A stretch of DNA of 64,000 nt from Prevotella sp. E13-17. GTDB taxonomy: Bacteria; Bacteroidota; Bacteroidia; Bacteroidales; Bacteroidaceae. Both the position numbers and the translations under genes were made by a program. Numbering within the stretch: position 1 is the stretch's first letter; each line of letters starts with the position of its first letter. Shown here one piece after another: positions 9,302-17,575 of the stretch. The notes beneath the pieces are model-generated. The model searched no databases, was not told the DNA's origin, and worked only from the letters and a program-made list of their open reading frames with translations. The stretch spans positions 3,380,001 to 3,444,000 of the forward strand of contig NZ_CP091787.1 in NCBI RefSeq assembly GCF_022024035.1, read 5' to 3'.

Positions 9302-10744
9302 TCAGTCTTTCTTTGGGATGCGCTTTGAGAGTCCGATGGCACCTGTAGGACACACCAGTCGGCAGAGGTGACAGCCCACGCACTTTGTACCTACGATATG
9401 CGGCTGGCGCGTGGACCTGTCGAACGTGATTGCCTGATGGCCGCCATCGCTGCACGACAGCTGACAGCGACCGCAACCGATGCAGCGCTCGCGGTCTATC
9501 TTGGGAAACACCACCGTGTCGCGGTCCATGTCGGAAGGCTTCACCACACTGCCCAGCAACTCGCCCACACAGTCGGCCAGTCGTGTCACGCCGCGGCGCA
9601 CCATCTCGTGCTGCATGCCCAGCACCAGGTCGTCGATGATGCGGTAGCCATATTCCATCACTGCTGTACATACCTGCACGTTGGTGCATCCCAGCTGTAT
9701 ATATTCCAACGCGTCGCGCCAGGTCTCGATGCCACCAATGCCACTATACTCCACACCCTTGATGATGGGGTTCGAAGCCATGTCGGCAATAAATCGCAGG
9801 GCAATGGGCTTCACGGCCCGTCCTGAATAGCCCGAGATGGCATACTTATCGCTGACCTTCACCTCCCGACTGAGCGTGATGCTCTTGATGGTGTTGATGG
9901 CCGAGATAGCATTAGCCCCGGCAAAGTAGGCGCCCATGGCGGGCTCGTTGATATTAGTGATGTTGGGTGTCATCTTCGGGATGACGGGAATCTTCACTGT
10001 TCGCTTCACATAAGCCGTATAGAAAGTCACCAGCTCGGTATTCTGCCCCACGTCGCTGCCCATGCCCGCCAGTCGCATCTGCGGACACGAGAAGTTCAGT
10101 TCCACGGCATCTACGCCAGCCTCCTCGGCCATGTGTGCCAGTTCTATCCATTCCTCTTCGGTCTGTCCCATAATCGAGGCCACAATCATCTTCGTGGGGA
10201 ATTGCTGCTTCAGGCGGTGCAGGATGTCGAAGTCCATGTCCACGGGGTTCTCGCTGAGCTGCTCCATGTTACGGAAGCCCGCAAAAGGTTTGCCCACGGC
10301 ATCGAAGCGAGGCGACACCTCCCTAATCTCCTGCATACAGATGGTCTTATAGAACACGCCCGCCCACCCTGCTTCCAGGGCGCGCGCAACCATCTCGTAG
10401 TTGGTACACACGGCCGACGAGGCCAGGAAGAAGGGGTTCTCGCAGTGGAAACCGCAGAAGTCTATCTCGAGCGACGGCAGTGCTGCTTTTGCCGGCTGTG
10501 GCACGGCAGCCAACAGCTCTCGGATGCGTATCGGACGGTCGTAGTGGATACAGGCCTGTTCGGCGCGCTCCAGGTCGGCCTCGCTGCATGCTGCCACCCA
10601 TTGGCCGGCAATATCGGCATTGTCAAAACGTATGGCACGGATGGCCCTGGCGGGGTCGCCCGTACCGCAAGCCTGCGTACACGGTGCGTCCTGACAGAAC
10701 AGACAGCGTGCGGCTTCTTCCCGGATGTTCATTTGTCGTTTCAT
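9302..10744 (-). CDS. preA: PreA-like dihydropyrimidine dehydrogenase (ferredoxin-type) with N-terminal Fe-S segment
   Basis: A 480-residue protein. Residues 14-26 (CLFCQDAPCTQAC) resemble the first half of the Fe-S domain found in PreT and eukaryotic DPD, but the following cysteines are mostly lost. Residues ~85-390 are the FMN TIM barrel, with the active-site loop NFSCPQM (Ser-Cys of the DPD family) and the FMN-site segments PKMTPNIT, ISGYSGRAVKPIALRF and GIGGIETW. Near the C-terminus are two 4Fe-4S motifs, CIGCGRCQLSC and CVGCHLCRLVC. The family reduces uracil or thymine in pyrimidine breakdown. No PreT (FAD/NADPH subunit) and no hydantoinase or amidohydrolase gene is nearby, so the electron donor is unclear. 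A TATCTTTG box lies at 10780-10773. Confidence 0.88.
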   Translation of the reverse strand: MKRQMNIREEAARCLFCQDAPCTQACGTGDPARAIRAIRFDNADIAGQWVAACSEADLERAEQACIHYDRPIRIRELLAAVPQPAKAALPSLEIDFCGFHCENPFFLASSAVCTNYEMVARALEAGWAGVFYKTICMQEIREVSPRFDAVGKPFAGFRNMEQLSENPVDMDFDILHRLKQQFPTKMIVASIMGQTEEEWIELAHMAEEAGVDAVELNFSCPQMRLAGMGSDVGQNTELVTFYTAYVKRTVKIPVIPKMTPNITNINEPAMGAYFAGANAISAINTIKSITLSREVKVSDKYAISGYSGRAVKPIALRFIADMASNPIIKGVEYSGIGGIETWRDALEYIQLGCTNVQVCTAVMEYGYRIIDDLVLGMQHEMVRRGVTRLADCVGELLGSVVKPSDMDRDTVVFPKIDRERCIGCGRCQLSCSDGGHQAITFDRSTRQPHIVGTKCVGCHLCRLVCPTGAIGLSKRIPKKD

Positions 10745-10772
10745 GATTCACTTAGGTTTTTAGTTAATGTTG

Positions 10773-10780
10773 CAAAGATA
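10773..10780 (-). promoter_or_regulatory. -7 element TATCTTTG for preA
   Basis: The box reads leftward and lies 29 bases before the preA ATG (10744). It is divergent from the pgeF promoter 43 bases away. Confidence 0.6.
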
Positions 10781-10822
10781 ATGTTTTTCTCTGTATCGCC
10801 AACGTTTTTCGTAAAAAAAAGT

Positions 10823-10830
10823 TATCTTTG
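10823..10830 (+). promoter_or_regulatory. -7 element TATCTTTG for pgeF
   Basis: TATCTTTG reads rightward, 21 bases before the ATG at 10851, and is preceded by an A/T-rich tract. Confidence 0.65.
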
Positions 10831-10850
10831 CATCACAATTTACTTAAGGA

Positions 10851-11663
10851 ATGAAGCAACCTGTACTGCACAATTATCATATGGGCGAAGGTGTCACTGC
10901 CTTCAGCACCACACGCCAAGGGGGCTATAGCGAGGGGCGCTATGGCGAGTTCAACATCAATCGCTACTGCGGCGACAGCGAGGAGGCCATCAGGCAGAAC
11001 CGCGAGGCACTGTGCCAACTGCTGAACATCGACGATGCCCACCTGCTGATGCCTCATCAGGTGCACCTCACAGAGATTGCCGTGGTGGGTGATGATCTAA
11101 GTATTGATTTAGAGGGCTACGATGCTTTGATGACCAACGTGGCGGGGGTGTGCATCGGTGTGAGCACGGCCGACTGTATTCCCGTGCTGCTCTACGACCC
11201 TCGTCAGCGGGCTGTCTGCGCCATTCATGCTGGTTGGCGTGGCACGGTGAAGCGAATCACCGAGAAGGCTGTGGCACGTATGACGGCCGTCTATGGCACA
11301 CGTCCCGAAGATATCGTGGCACAGATAGGTCCGGGCATCCATCAAGACAGCTTTGAGGTGGGCGACGAAGTTTATGATGCCTTTGCTCACGAGGGATTCA
11401 ACATGCCCGCCATCAGCAGAAAATACCCAGTAAAAGATTCTTCATCTAAAAAAGATTCTTCATTCTTCACTCCTCATTCTTCATTTTATAAGTGGCACAT
11501 CGACCTGCCGCAGTGCAACCGTCTGCAACTCGTAGCTGCCGGCGTACTGCCACAGCAAATAGCCGTTTCGCCTATCTGTACCTTCGAACAGAGCGACACC
11601 TTTTTCTCTGCCCGCAGGCTGGGCATTCATTCTGGCCGCATCTTCACGGCCATCATGCTGTAG
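10851..11663 (+). CDS. pgeF: Peptidoglycan editing factor / YfiH-family (DUF152) purine nucleoside phosphorylase-like protein
   Basis: A 270-residue protein with the three zinc-ligand regions of the YfiH family: MPHQVHLTE (His69/His72), STADCIPVLLYD (Cys109) and AIHAGWRGT (His126). Family members have purine nucleoside phosphorylase/adenosine deaminase activity, and in E. coli YfiH removes misincorporated residues from muropeptide precursors. An odd feature is a Ser/Lys/Phe-rich stretch at residues ~194-213, between ISRKYP and KWHIDLPQCNRLQL. It corresponds to 11431-11490 and looks like an in-frame insertion of an intergenic repeat. The rest is intact. The downstream EamA gene is convergent, 3 bases away. 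Confidence 0.9.
   Translation: MKQPVLHNYHMGEGVTAFSTTRQGGYSEGRYGEFNINRYCGDSEEAIRQNREALCQLLNIDDAHLLMPHQVHLTEIAVVGDDLSIDLEGYDALMTNVAGVCIGVSTADCIPVLLYDPRQRAVCAIHAGWRGTVKRITEKAVARMTAVYGTRPEDIVAQIGPGIHQDSFEVGDEVYDAFAHEGFNMPAISRKYPVKDSSSKKDSSFFTPHSSFYKWHIDLPQCNRLQLVAAGVLPQQIAVSPICTFEQSDTFFSARRLGIHSGRIFTAIML
11431..11490. repeat. Intergenic-type repeat inserted in frame within pgeF
   Basis: AAAAGATTCTTCAT occurs twice (once with extra A bases), followed by a T/C-rich 'cactcctcattcttc' segment ending TTTTATAAG. The second half resembles the 'cacctctcacttttcacttataag' part of the repeat at 52290-52320. It adds about 20 residues between conserved PgeF blocks without breaking the frame. Confidence 0.5.
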
Positions 11664-11666
11664 GTC

Positions 11667-12587
11667 TCAGCCCAAGAAGAACAGGCTGACGCCGATCACC
11701 GAGATGAAGGCACCCAGCACGGCACGCCACGTGATGCGCTCGTGGAACAACCAGCGCGAGGGCAACAGAATGATGATGGGGGTGGTGGCCATCAGCGTAG
11801 AGGCAATGCCGGCAGCGGTATATTGCACCGCCATCAGCGAAAAGCCGACACCGATAAAGGGACCAAAAAGCGTGGTGGCCATCGCAATGGCAATGCCCTT
11901 GCGGTCGCGCACCGACTCACGGAAATGCTTGGTTTCACCGCGCAAGAACAGCAGCACGCTGAAACCTATGATGCCCGCAATGCAACGATAGAAGTTGGCA
12001 CTGAAAGGCACCAACCACTCGGGCATGCCGGGATCCATCTGATAATGATCCATACCTATCTTGCTCAACACCAGTCCGATGCCCTGACACATGGCGGCGC
12101 CAATGGCAAAGAGCACGCCGTTCAGGGGCAGCTTCAGCGAGAAGCGGTGATGCTCGCCGCGACCCAGCACCGAAGTGCCGATACCCACCAGCGTAATCAG
12201 CATGGCAACGATGCTCATCATCGTCATCTTCTGACCCAGCGTGATCCACGCCATCAGGGCTGCCGACACGGGCGCCAGCGTCATAAACAGCTGACCAAAG
12301 CGCGAACCGATGATGATGTAGCACTGAAACAGACAGAAGTCGCCTATCACATAGCCCACCAGACCAGACAACAGCATCCAGCCGGCAGCCTCGGCACTGG
12401 CACCCGCAGGCACGATACTGCCCGTCGTGGCATAGAACAGCACTAACGAAAACAGCAGCGCCAATGCCATGCGCATCACGTTCAGTGTCAGGTTGCCCAG
12501 TCGTTTCGAACCAAACTCACTCAGTAGTGCTGTAGCCGTCCACGAGAATGCTACACCAATAGAAATCAATTCGCCTATATAAGCCAT
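11667..12587 (-). CDS. EamA/DMT family permease
   Basis: A 306-residue inner-membrane protein with ten predicted helices in two EamA halves (for example LLSGLVGYVIGDFCLFQCYI and ATTLFGPFIGVGFSLMAVQY), ending in a VLGAFISVIGVSLFFLG helix. It is a distant paralogue of the permease at 8348-9220, not a recent duplicate. The substrate is unknown. It converges on pgeF (3-base gap) and is divergent from the DUF389 gene. A leftward TACTTTTG box at 12673-12666 is the likely promoter. Confidence 0.92.
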   Translation of the reverse strand: MAYIGELISIGVAFSWTATALLSEFGSKRLGNLTLNVMRMALALLFSLVLFYATTGSIVPAGASAEAAGWMLLSGLVGYVIGDFCLFQCYIIIGSRFGQLFMTLAPVSAALMAWITLGQKMTMMSIVAMLITLVGIGTSVLGRGEHHRFSLKLPLNGVLFAIGAAMCQGIGLVLSKIGMDHYQMDPGMPEWLVPFSANFYRCIAGIIGFSVLLFLRGETKHFRESVRDRKGIAIAMATTLFGPFIGVGFSLMAVQYTAAGIASTLMATTPIIILLPSRWLFHERITWRAVLGAFISVIGVSLFFLG

Positions 12588-12665
12588 TGTTATCCCTTGA
12601 TTGTTTTTGTTTATGGGTTACAAAGAAATGCTGCACTTCCTGTGCGGCACCTTTTTTTTCGTGCG

Positions 12666-12673
12666 CAAAAGTA
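12666..12673 (-). promoter_or_regulatory. -7 element TACTTTTG for the EamA gene
   Basis: It reads leftward, 79 bases before the ATG at 12587, in the divergent intergenic region. Confidence 0.5.
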
Positions 12674-12716
12674 CGAATAATTTCTGAATAAATACTATAT
12701 AAACAGGAAAAAGTTG

Positions 12717-12724
12717 TATCTTTG
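12717..12724 (+). promoter_or_regulatory. -7 element TATCTTTG for the DUF389 gene
   Basis: It reads rightward, 26 bases before the ATG at 12751. Confidence 0.65.
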
Positions 12725-12750
12725 CAACTAAACTAAAAACTTCTATCACC

Positions 12751-14097
12751 ATGGATATCAACTACATGATTAGCAAGGCCAAGGTTTACTTCAACCTGAT
12801 GCCCGACAAAGACGACGAACAAGGTATCATCGATCAGATCAGCAGCGGCGTGTCGTTTCGCGGCGCCAACCTGTGGGTGCTCATCTTTGCCATCTTCATA
12901 GCTTCACTGGGACTCAACGTCAACTCCACGGCTGTCATCATCGGCGCCATGCTCATATCGCCACTCATGGGACCTATCATCGGCATGGGACTGGCCGTGG
13001 GCATCAACGATCTGGAATTGCTCAAGCGGGCTGCCAAGAACTTCAGCGTGGCAACGGGCATCAGCGTGCTCACCGCCACCATCTATTTCATCATCACACC
13101 GCTGGGCGATGCCCAGTCTGAGCTGTTGGCACGCACCTCACCCACGCTCTACGATGTGCTCATCGCCTTCTGCGGCGGTGCGGCTGGCATCATCGCGCTC
13201 TGCACGCGCGGCAAGGGCAACGTCATCCCGGGCGTTGCCATCGCCACGGCACTGATGCCGCCATTGTGTACGGCGGGCTACGGACTGGCCACAGGCCACT
13301 TCCTCTATTTCCTGGGCGCCTTCTACCTGTTCTTCATCAACACCGTGTTCATTGCGCTGGCCACCTATTGCGGCGTACGCCTGATGCACTTCCAGCGCCA
13401 CGAGTTTGCCTCGGCCGACCTGGCCATCAAGGCGCGGCGCCTCATCATGGGCATCGTCGTGGTGACGATGCTGCCTGCCACGGTAGTCACCGTGTTCATC
13501 GTGCGTCGCAGCATCTTCGAGAACAACGTGCGTAAGTTTGTCAAGACCGAGCTGACGCAGCCAGGCACACAGATCATCTCGTCTGATGTTGAGAAAGACA
13601 GCATGCAACTGCGCATCGTGGCGGTGGGTCGCGAGATTACAGATGTCATGCAGGCCAGTGCTGAGCGCCACATGGAGCTCTACGGCATGAAGGGCTATCA
13701 GCTGCGCATCATTCAGGGCGTACAGACCGACAGCATCCTGACGCTGAACAACCGGCTGTCAAGTATCAACACCACGCGTGAGGCCGACCGTCAGCAACTG
13801 CTGGAGCTATCGGCCAAGAACACCACGCTGACCAACCGGTTAGAGGGTTACACGCGCTATGAGAGCATGTCGGCGGCACTGCGCCCCGAACTGAAAGTGC
13901 TGTTCCCACAGGTGTCCGCCATCGGCTTGGCGCCCATGGCTGAGTCGGTAGCCGACAGCGCCCGTCAGGCGCACTTCGTCATGGCGCTGGTCACCACACC
14001 CGCCAGCCATCGCCTGTCTGTCAGCGAGCGCCAGATGCTGCACGACTGGCTGCAGGCGCGCATCATTGCCGACAGTATCCTGGTGGTAGAGAAGTGA
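12751..14097 (+). CDS. DUF389 (TIGR00341-like) integral membrane protein
   Basis: A 448-residue protein. Residues ~35-260 hold about six helices with the DUF389 signatures NSTAVIIGAMLISPLMGPII, PGVAIATALMPPLCTAGYGLA and FINTVFIALATYCGVR. The remaining ~190 residues are soluble, with a coiled-coil-like stretch (NRLSSINTTREADRQQLLEL) and a C-terminal alpha/beta segment (AHFVMALVTT...LHDWLQARIIADSILVVEK), an extension seen in Bacteroidetes members. The function of the family is not established. GC content is clearly higher than in the accessory block that follows. Confidence 0.9.
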   Translation: MDINYMISKAKVYFNLMPDKDDEQGIIDQISSGVSFRGANLWVLIFAIFIASLGLNVNSTAVIIGAMLISPLMGPIIGMGLAVGINDLELLKRAAKNFSVATGISVLTATIYFIITPLGDAQSELLARTSPTLYDVLIAFCGGAAGIIALCTRGKGNVIPGVAIATALMPPLCTAGYGLATGHFLYFLGAFYLFFINTVFIALATYCGVRLMHFQRHEFASADLAIKARRLIMGIVVVTMLPATVVTVFIVRRSIFENNVRKFVKTELTQPGTQIISSDVEKDSMQLRIVAVGREITDVMQASAERHMELYGMKGYQLRIIQGVQTDSILTLNNRLSSINTTREADRQQLLELSAKNTTLTNRLEGYTRYESMSAALRPELKVLFPQVSAIGLAPMAESVADSARQAHFVMALVTTPASHRLSVSERQMLHDWLQARIIADSILVVEK

Positions 14098-14169
14098 ATG
14101 TTCGCCATTCAGACTCCGCGCATCAAAAAAGAGTAGATGCTGTACCAAGGAACAAGTGCCTGCCCCACC

Positions 14170-14320
14170 TTAGTTTATTTGCTTTAATACAACTGCTTTA
14201 CCATAGGTATTGCTGACGGTGCGCAAGAATTCAACAAATTGAGGATAGAGCGACTTGTCGTAAGTCCCTGACCTCATCCAACCTTTTCCACATTTCGTTT
14301 TGACCCTCTTAAAAAATAGT
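14170..14320 (-). pseudogene. Degenerate 3' fragment of an unidentified gene
   Basis: Leftward, about 47 codons are open and end at a TAA at 14172-14170 (ending FVEFLRTVSNTYGKAVVLK then QIN), with no plausible start or upstream continuation. The family is not recognised. The rest of 14098-14410 holds no other feature I can support. Confidence 0.3.
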
Positions 14321-14410
14321 TTTTGACTGACATTACAGCATTTAGAGCCTGGTAAAACCGCCTATCATTATTCCGTGCTACATTCTTTTTCTCTGTCACC
14401 GCGATTCTGG

Positions 14411-15154
14411 CTAATCATCCGCTAGAAACTTTAAAGGAATATTTACAACTTCAAATGGGAATCTTTCTTTGTCGGGAATCCACTTAATATCATTCACTAA
14501 GATTTCTTTTAATTTCGTCACTAACTTCTTTACATTATCACAATTATTATGGTCATTGTTTCTTACGACGACCTTTATTGTATTACCATGACTATCTATT
14601 TGGCAGTTTACTGTCAACGAAACCGTTTTCTCTATCATCCTGGTTATTCCGTTTAATTCCGATGATAAATAAGAGAATAAGCTATCACGCCCATTTGGAA
14701 AAGGAAAACCTCTTTCGCTAGATAAATCTTTCTTCATAGATATCTTTGGCGTACTATTTTTATGCATTCGATCAATCTTGTTTTTCAATGACGGAGGCAA
14801 ATTATATAAAACCCCATCATATAAAATATGATAAGGATCCATGCAAGCAGACATTAAGACAAATCCTTGCGAATACAAGTATAATTTGCATCTCACATCT
14901 AACGTCTTCGCATGGGACTCTTTTAGACTATAGAATTCTTTAACGATGTCTGAAATTACAGCACTATCAGAAATATGGTATTCCTCATAAGAAATTTCAT
15001 TTTCAAAATCTCTACATGTCACGTTCGCTGGAGTTTCTAAATGCCAAGGAGCATGTTTAACCACTATACTATCTATTTTAAAAGTATTTACACTGTAGAT
15101 ATGAAGTATAATTACGTTCATCAATAAAAAAAAAGTAAAATATCTTTTATTCAT
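14411..15154 (-). CDS. Secreted hypothetical protein with weak TonB-C-like end
   Basis: A 247-residue protein with an N-terminal signal (YFTFFLLMNVIILHIYSV). The body is unrecognised. The C-terminal ~75 residues (VNCQIDSHGNTIKVVVRNN... LKEILVNDIKWIPDKERFPF) have the beta-strand then 'W-x-P' layout seen in TonB C-terminal-like domains of Bacteroidetes; that is a weak inference. It is AT-rich and is the last gene of the minus-strand accessory run downstream of the Rhs toxin locus, so it may be unrelated cargo. Confidence 0.7.
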   Translation of the reverse strand: MNKRYFTFFLLMNVIILHIYSVNTFKIDSIVVKHAPWHLETPANVTCRDFENEISYEEYHISDSAVISDIVKEFYSLKESHAKTLDVRCKLYLYSQGFVLMSACMDPYHILYDGVLYNLPPSLKNKIDRMHKNSTPKISMKKDLSSERGFPFPNGRDSLFSYLSSELNGITRMIEKTVSLTVNCQIDSHGNTIKVVVRNNDHNNCDNVKKLVTKLKEILVNDIKWIPDKERFPFEVVNIPLKFLADD

Positions 15155-15214
15155 TTTGTTCTCATAGGATAAATTATAATTTCAAGTTCTTTCTCAACAG
15201 GAGTGTTAGATGTA

Positions 15215-15808
15215 CTATTTTTCATTAAGTCTCACCAAGGCTACTTTTCTCATCTTTAACCGATTCATATCTAAGCCTATTTCGTTTCCAAAAGATTTAT
15301 TATCAAAAGAATATTTATAATCTGAAGGTATTCCATAGATTTTTATTAATGCATCAGAAGCTAATTCCATACTATCAAGACAATTGTAATAACCAGACCT
15401 GCATCGCAATAAATACAAAACCTCTGGCAAGTTTTCCAAATTGTAATCTTCCATGTCACAAAGACAATTCAAATCACCGATACATAATCCTTCATCCTTC
15501 CACTCTACATACATACGAGCTTCACAAGTCTGATTCTTAGGCATCTGTCTTGTAATGGAACATAAAAACGAGCTAATGCTATCAAATTCCTCGGCAGAAC
15601 ACTCCAACGTTTCATACACGCCAAGGTTTTCCGCAATTTTTGCCATAGATTTACATGTTGTCTTTACATTCGTTTCGTAAACGTAAGGATAGTACGATAC
15701 AAATATAGTATCATTGTCCTTCGTTTCCTTCTCGCATATAGCTGAGCAAGAGGTAAGACATATAATAGTATATACAAACAAAAAACTCTCTTTATATTTC
15801 ATCGTCAT
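15215..15808 (-). CDS. Small hypothetical lipoprotein
   Basis: A 197-residue protein with a lipoprotein signal (FVYTIICLTSC, lipobox LTSC, Cys21) and then a soluble, Cys-containing domain (GLCIGDLNCLCDMEDYN). No family is recognised. It is AT-rich like its neighbours. It starts 40 bases after the stop of the four-helix protein at 15848, so it may be part of the Rhs-associated transcript, possibly a second immunity factor. Confidence 0.72.
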   Translation of the reverse strand: MTMKYKESFLFVYTIICLTSCSAICEKETKDNDTIFVSYYPYVYETNVKTTCKSMAKIAENLGVYETLECSAEEFDSISSFLCSITRQMPKNQTCEARMYVEWKDEGLCIGDLNCLCDMEDYNLENLPEVLYLLRCRSGYYNCLDSMELASDALIKIYGIPSDYKYSFDNKSFGNEIGLDMNRLKMRKVALVRLNEK

Positions 15809-15847
15809 TACTGTTATAATGGTTTTATTGATATGGAATTACGGGTA

Positions 15848-16279
15848 TCAAGTACCTTTTGTTCTTAATGACACTTTATGTATAACTGCAATAAAAACGA
15901 CAGCAATATAATACGATAAATATACAAGAACTAGCCCAAATACAGAGTCAACATTGAAAAGACCAATCCATGTATTATCACACAAAGAATCTGCAATCAT
16001 CAATAGTGATGGAATAATCGTATACGTCAAACATAACCATAGATTATCTATTATACTCGACAATATCTTCATCTTATAAATAATTAGAACCATGCATATA
16101 CTTAAAGGTCCCCATATGAACACCTGACAAAAGGCAAAAAGATATAGGCCAAACACTAATCCATCAGAGTCAAAATTATTGAGACTCGTACCTAAAACAA
16201 AAACTGCTGCAAGCAGACAATCAACTACATATGATATTAGAAGATTTCTACATTGACGTCTTTTTACACATTTCTTCAT
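15848..16279 (-). CDS. Small four-helix membrane protein, probable immunity protein
   Basis: A 143-residue protein with four predicted helices (LLISYVVDCLLAAVFVLG, LYLFAFCQVFIWGPLSICMV, LCLTYTIIPSLLMIA, GLVLVYLSYYIAVVFIAVI). Its ATG lies 32 bases inside the end of the Rhs-toxin gene (16248-17306), a long overlap that ties its translation to the toxin. Toxin and immunity genes in polymorphic systems are ordered this way, and membrane immunity proteins are common. The role is inferred from context only. Confidence 0.72.
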   Translation of the reverse strand: MKKCVKRRQCRNLLISYVVDCLLAAVFVLGTSLNNFDSDGLVFGLYLFAFCQVFIWGPLSICMVLIIYKMKILSSIIDNLWLCLTYTIIPSLLMIADSLCDNTWIGLFNVDSVFGLVLVYLSYYIAVVFIAVIHKVSLRTKGT

Positions 16280-17306
16280 AATAATCTTTTATTGCTTTTT
16301 TCTGTTCATCTGATGTCCATGGTTTTGCCTTTGAATCAAAACCAGTTTTTACACCTGGGATTTTTTCTCGTATTTCTTCTATAATCTCTTCTGAAACACC
16401 AGATTTTAAAAGAATCGTTGAGCTACTCGAATTACAATTTCCTTGAATATCATTTGTTGGCAATATATCATACCTAATTCCATTCTCATTACCATAGGAA
16501 TTAATGGTATTAACCACAGAATTATCGAATTCTTCACTTGTCATACCTTCTGGAATAGGAACTTCGATCTTTGCCTTGCAATTAACCTTGTCTTTACCTT
16601 TATAAATATCTATATCTTGTTGATAGTGACATTCCGATAAACGATTAAAACTTAAAAAAGGATTGCTTTTCTCTGGTCCATAAGCAGCATACCTAACTAT
16701 TTTCCCAGAAGAATTTTCAACTGTAATGAACGTGTGTGTCGGGAGTCCTCCAAGTTTCATAAGTTTATTACTTGTAGGTAATGTCGTAGCATAGAGGTAA
16801 ACTTTCTTCCCATCTGGATCGATGTATATAACCGGATTATTCGCACAATACGCATACGGACTGATGTGATAGTACTTCTCGCAGAGGGGATCCATCGTTG
16901 TGAAACGACCGAGAAGAGGGTCGTACCAACGGGCGCCATAGTCATACCAGTTCAGCCCGTGCATCATATCAAACTCCTTGCCTATAAACAGGCGGTGGTG
17001 AGTGCCTGTCTTGCCTTTGCGTATCACACCACCATAAGGATAGTAATCTGTCACGAATGGTGAGGAAGTATCCGACCTCACAGCCATGCGCACATTTCCT
17101 TGATAGTCCTTCAGGTCGAAATAGTAGGACGAAGCACTCGTGCTGCCCGACAAAGACACCTCACCACAGTCCAACGTCAGATACCACTGACTGCTGTCCG
17201 AAGAAAGGTACTTCCGAATATGGACATAGTTCTCAGACGATGTCTGTGCTGTCAACACTGACACCATCAACAGATGCAACAACAGAAGGAAAAGTCGTTT
17301 ATTCAT
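16248..17306 (-). CDS. Short Rhs-core protein with C-terminal toxin-like domain
   Basis: A 352-residue protein with its own signal peptide (LFLLLLHLLMVSVLTAQ, residues 5-21). Residues ~60-166 are the Rhs-associated core, including DYYPYGGVI, GKEFDMMHGLNWYDYGARWYDPLLGRF and the closing SPYAYCANNPVIYIDPDGK. The variable tip (167-352) has THTFITVENSSGKIVRYAAY (His191) and, 100 residues later, QGNCNSSSSTILLKSG (Cys291). A His followed by a later Asn-Cys is the order in circularly permuted papain-like (LRAT/NlpC-type) domains; that assignment is an inference. Full Rhs proteins exceed 1000 residues, so this is a minimal cassette. A TATCTTTG box is at 17419-17412. Confidence 0.88.
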   Translation of the reverse strand: MNKRLFLLLLHLLMVSVLTAQTSSENYVHIRKYLSSDSSQWYLTLDCGEVSLSGSTSASSYYFDLKDYQGNVRMAVRSDTSSPFVTDYYPYGGVIRKGKTGTHHRLFIGKEFDMMHGLNWYDYGARWYDPLLGRFTTMDPLCEKYYHISPYAYCANNPVIYIDPDGKKVYLYATTLPTSNKLMKLGGLPTHTFITVENSSGKIVRYAAYGPEKSNPFLSFNRLSECHYQQDIDIYKGKDKVNCKAKIEVPIPEGMTSEEFDNSVVNTINSYGNENGIRYDILPTNDIQGNCNSSSSTILLKSGVSEEIIEEIREKIPGVKTGFDSKAKPWTSDEQKKAIKDYYEEMCKKTSM

Positions 17307-17411
17307 GCGATTCTAGTCTATAATGGTAAGGCGTAAAAAAGTCGAAAATAGTCATTGGGCAGGGTTTCGCATCTTGTTTCTGGTTAAGATTAATAATAAT
17401 TTGTCTGACTG

Positions 17412-17419
17412 CAAAGATA
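17412..17419 (-). promoter_or_regulatory. -7 element TATCTTTG for the Rhs gene
   Basis: It reads leftward, 106 bases before the ATG at 17306. The remaining gap to 17575 holds no gene I can support. Confidence 0.5.
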
Positions 17420-17575
17420 CATCATTTTCCTAAACCATGATACTTTTCTCTATATTTTTTTACAGAAAAGAGCCAATGTGCCAAGAGACTCCAGACACGA
17501 CACTACAACCACAATAGCCGCACGTCGATATTATTCACAGGTTCAAATAGAAAACATAGTAACTGTGATTTACCT

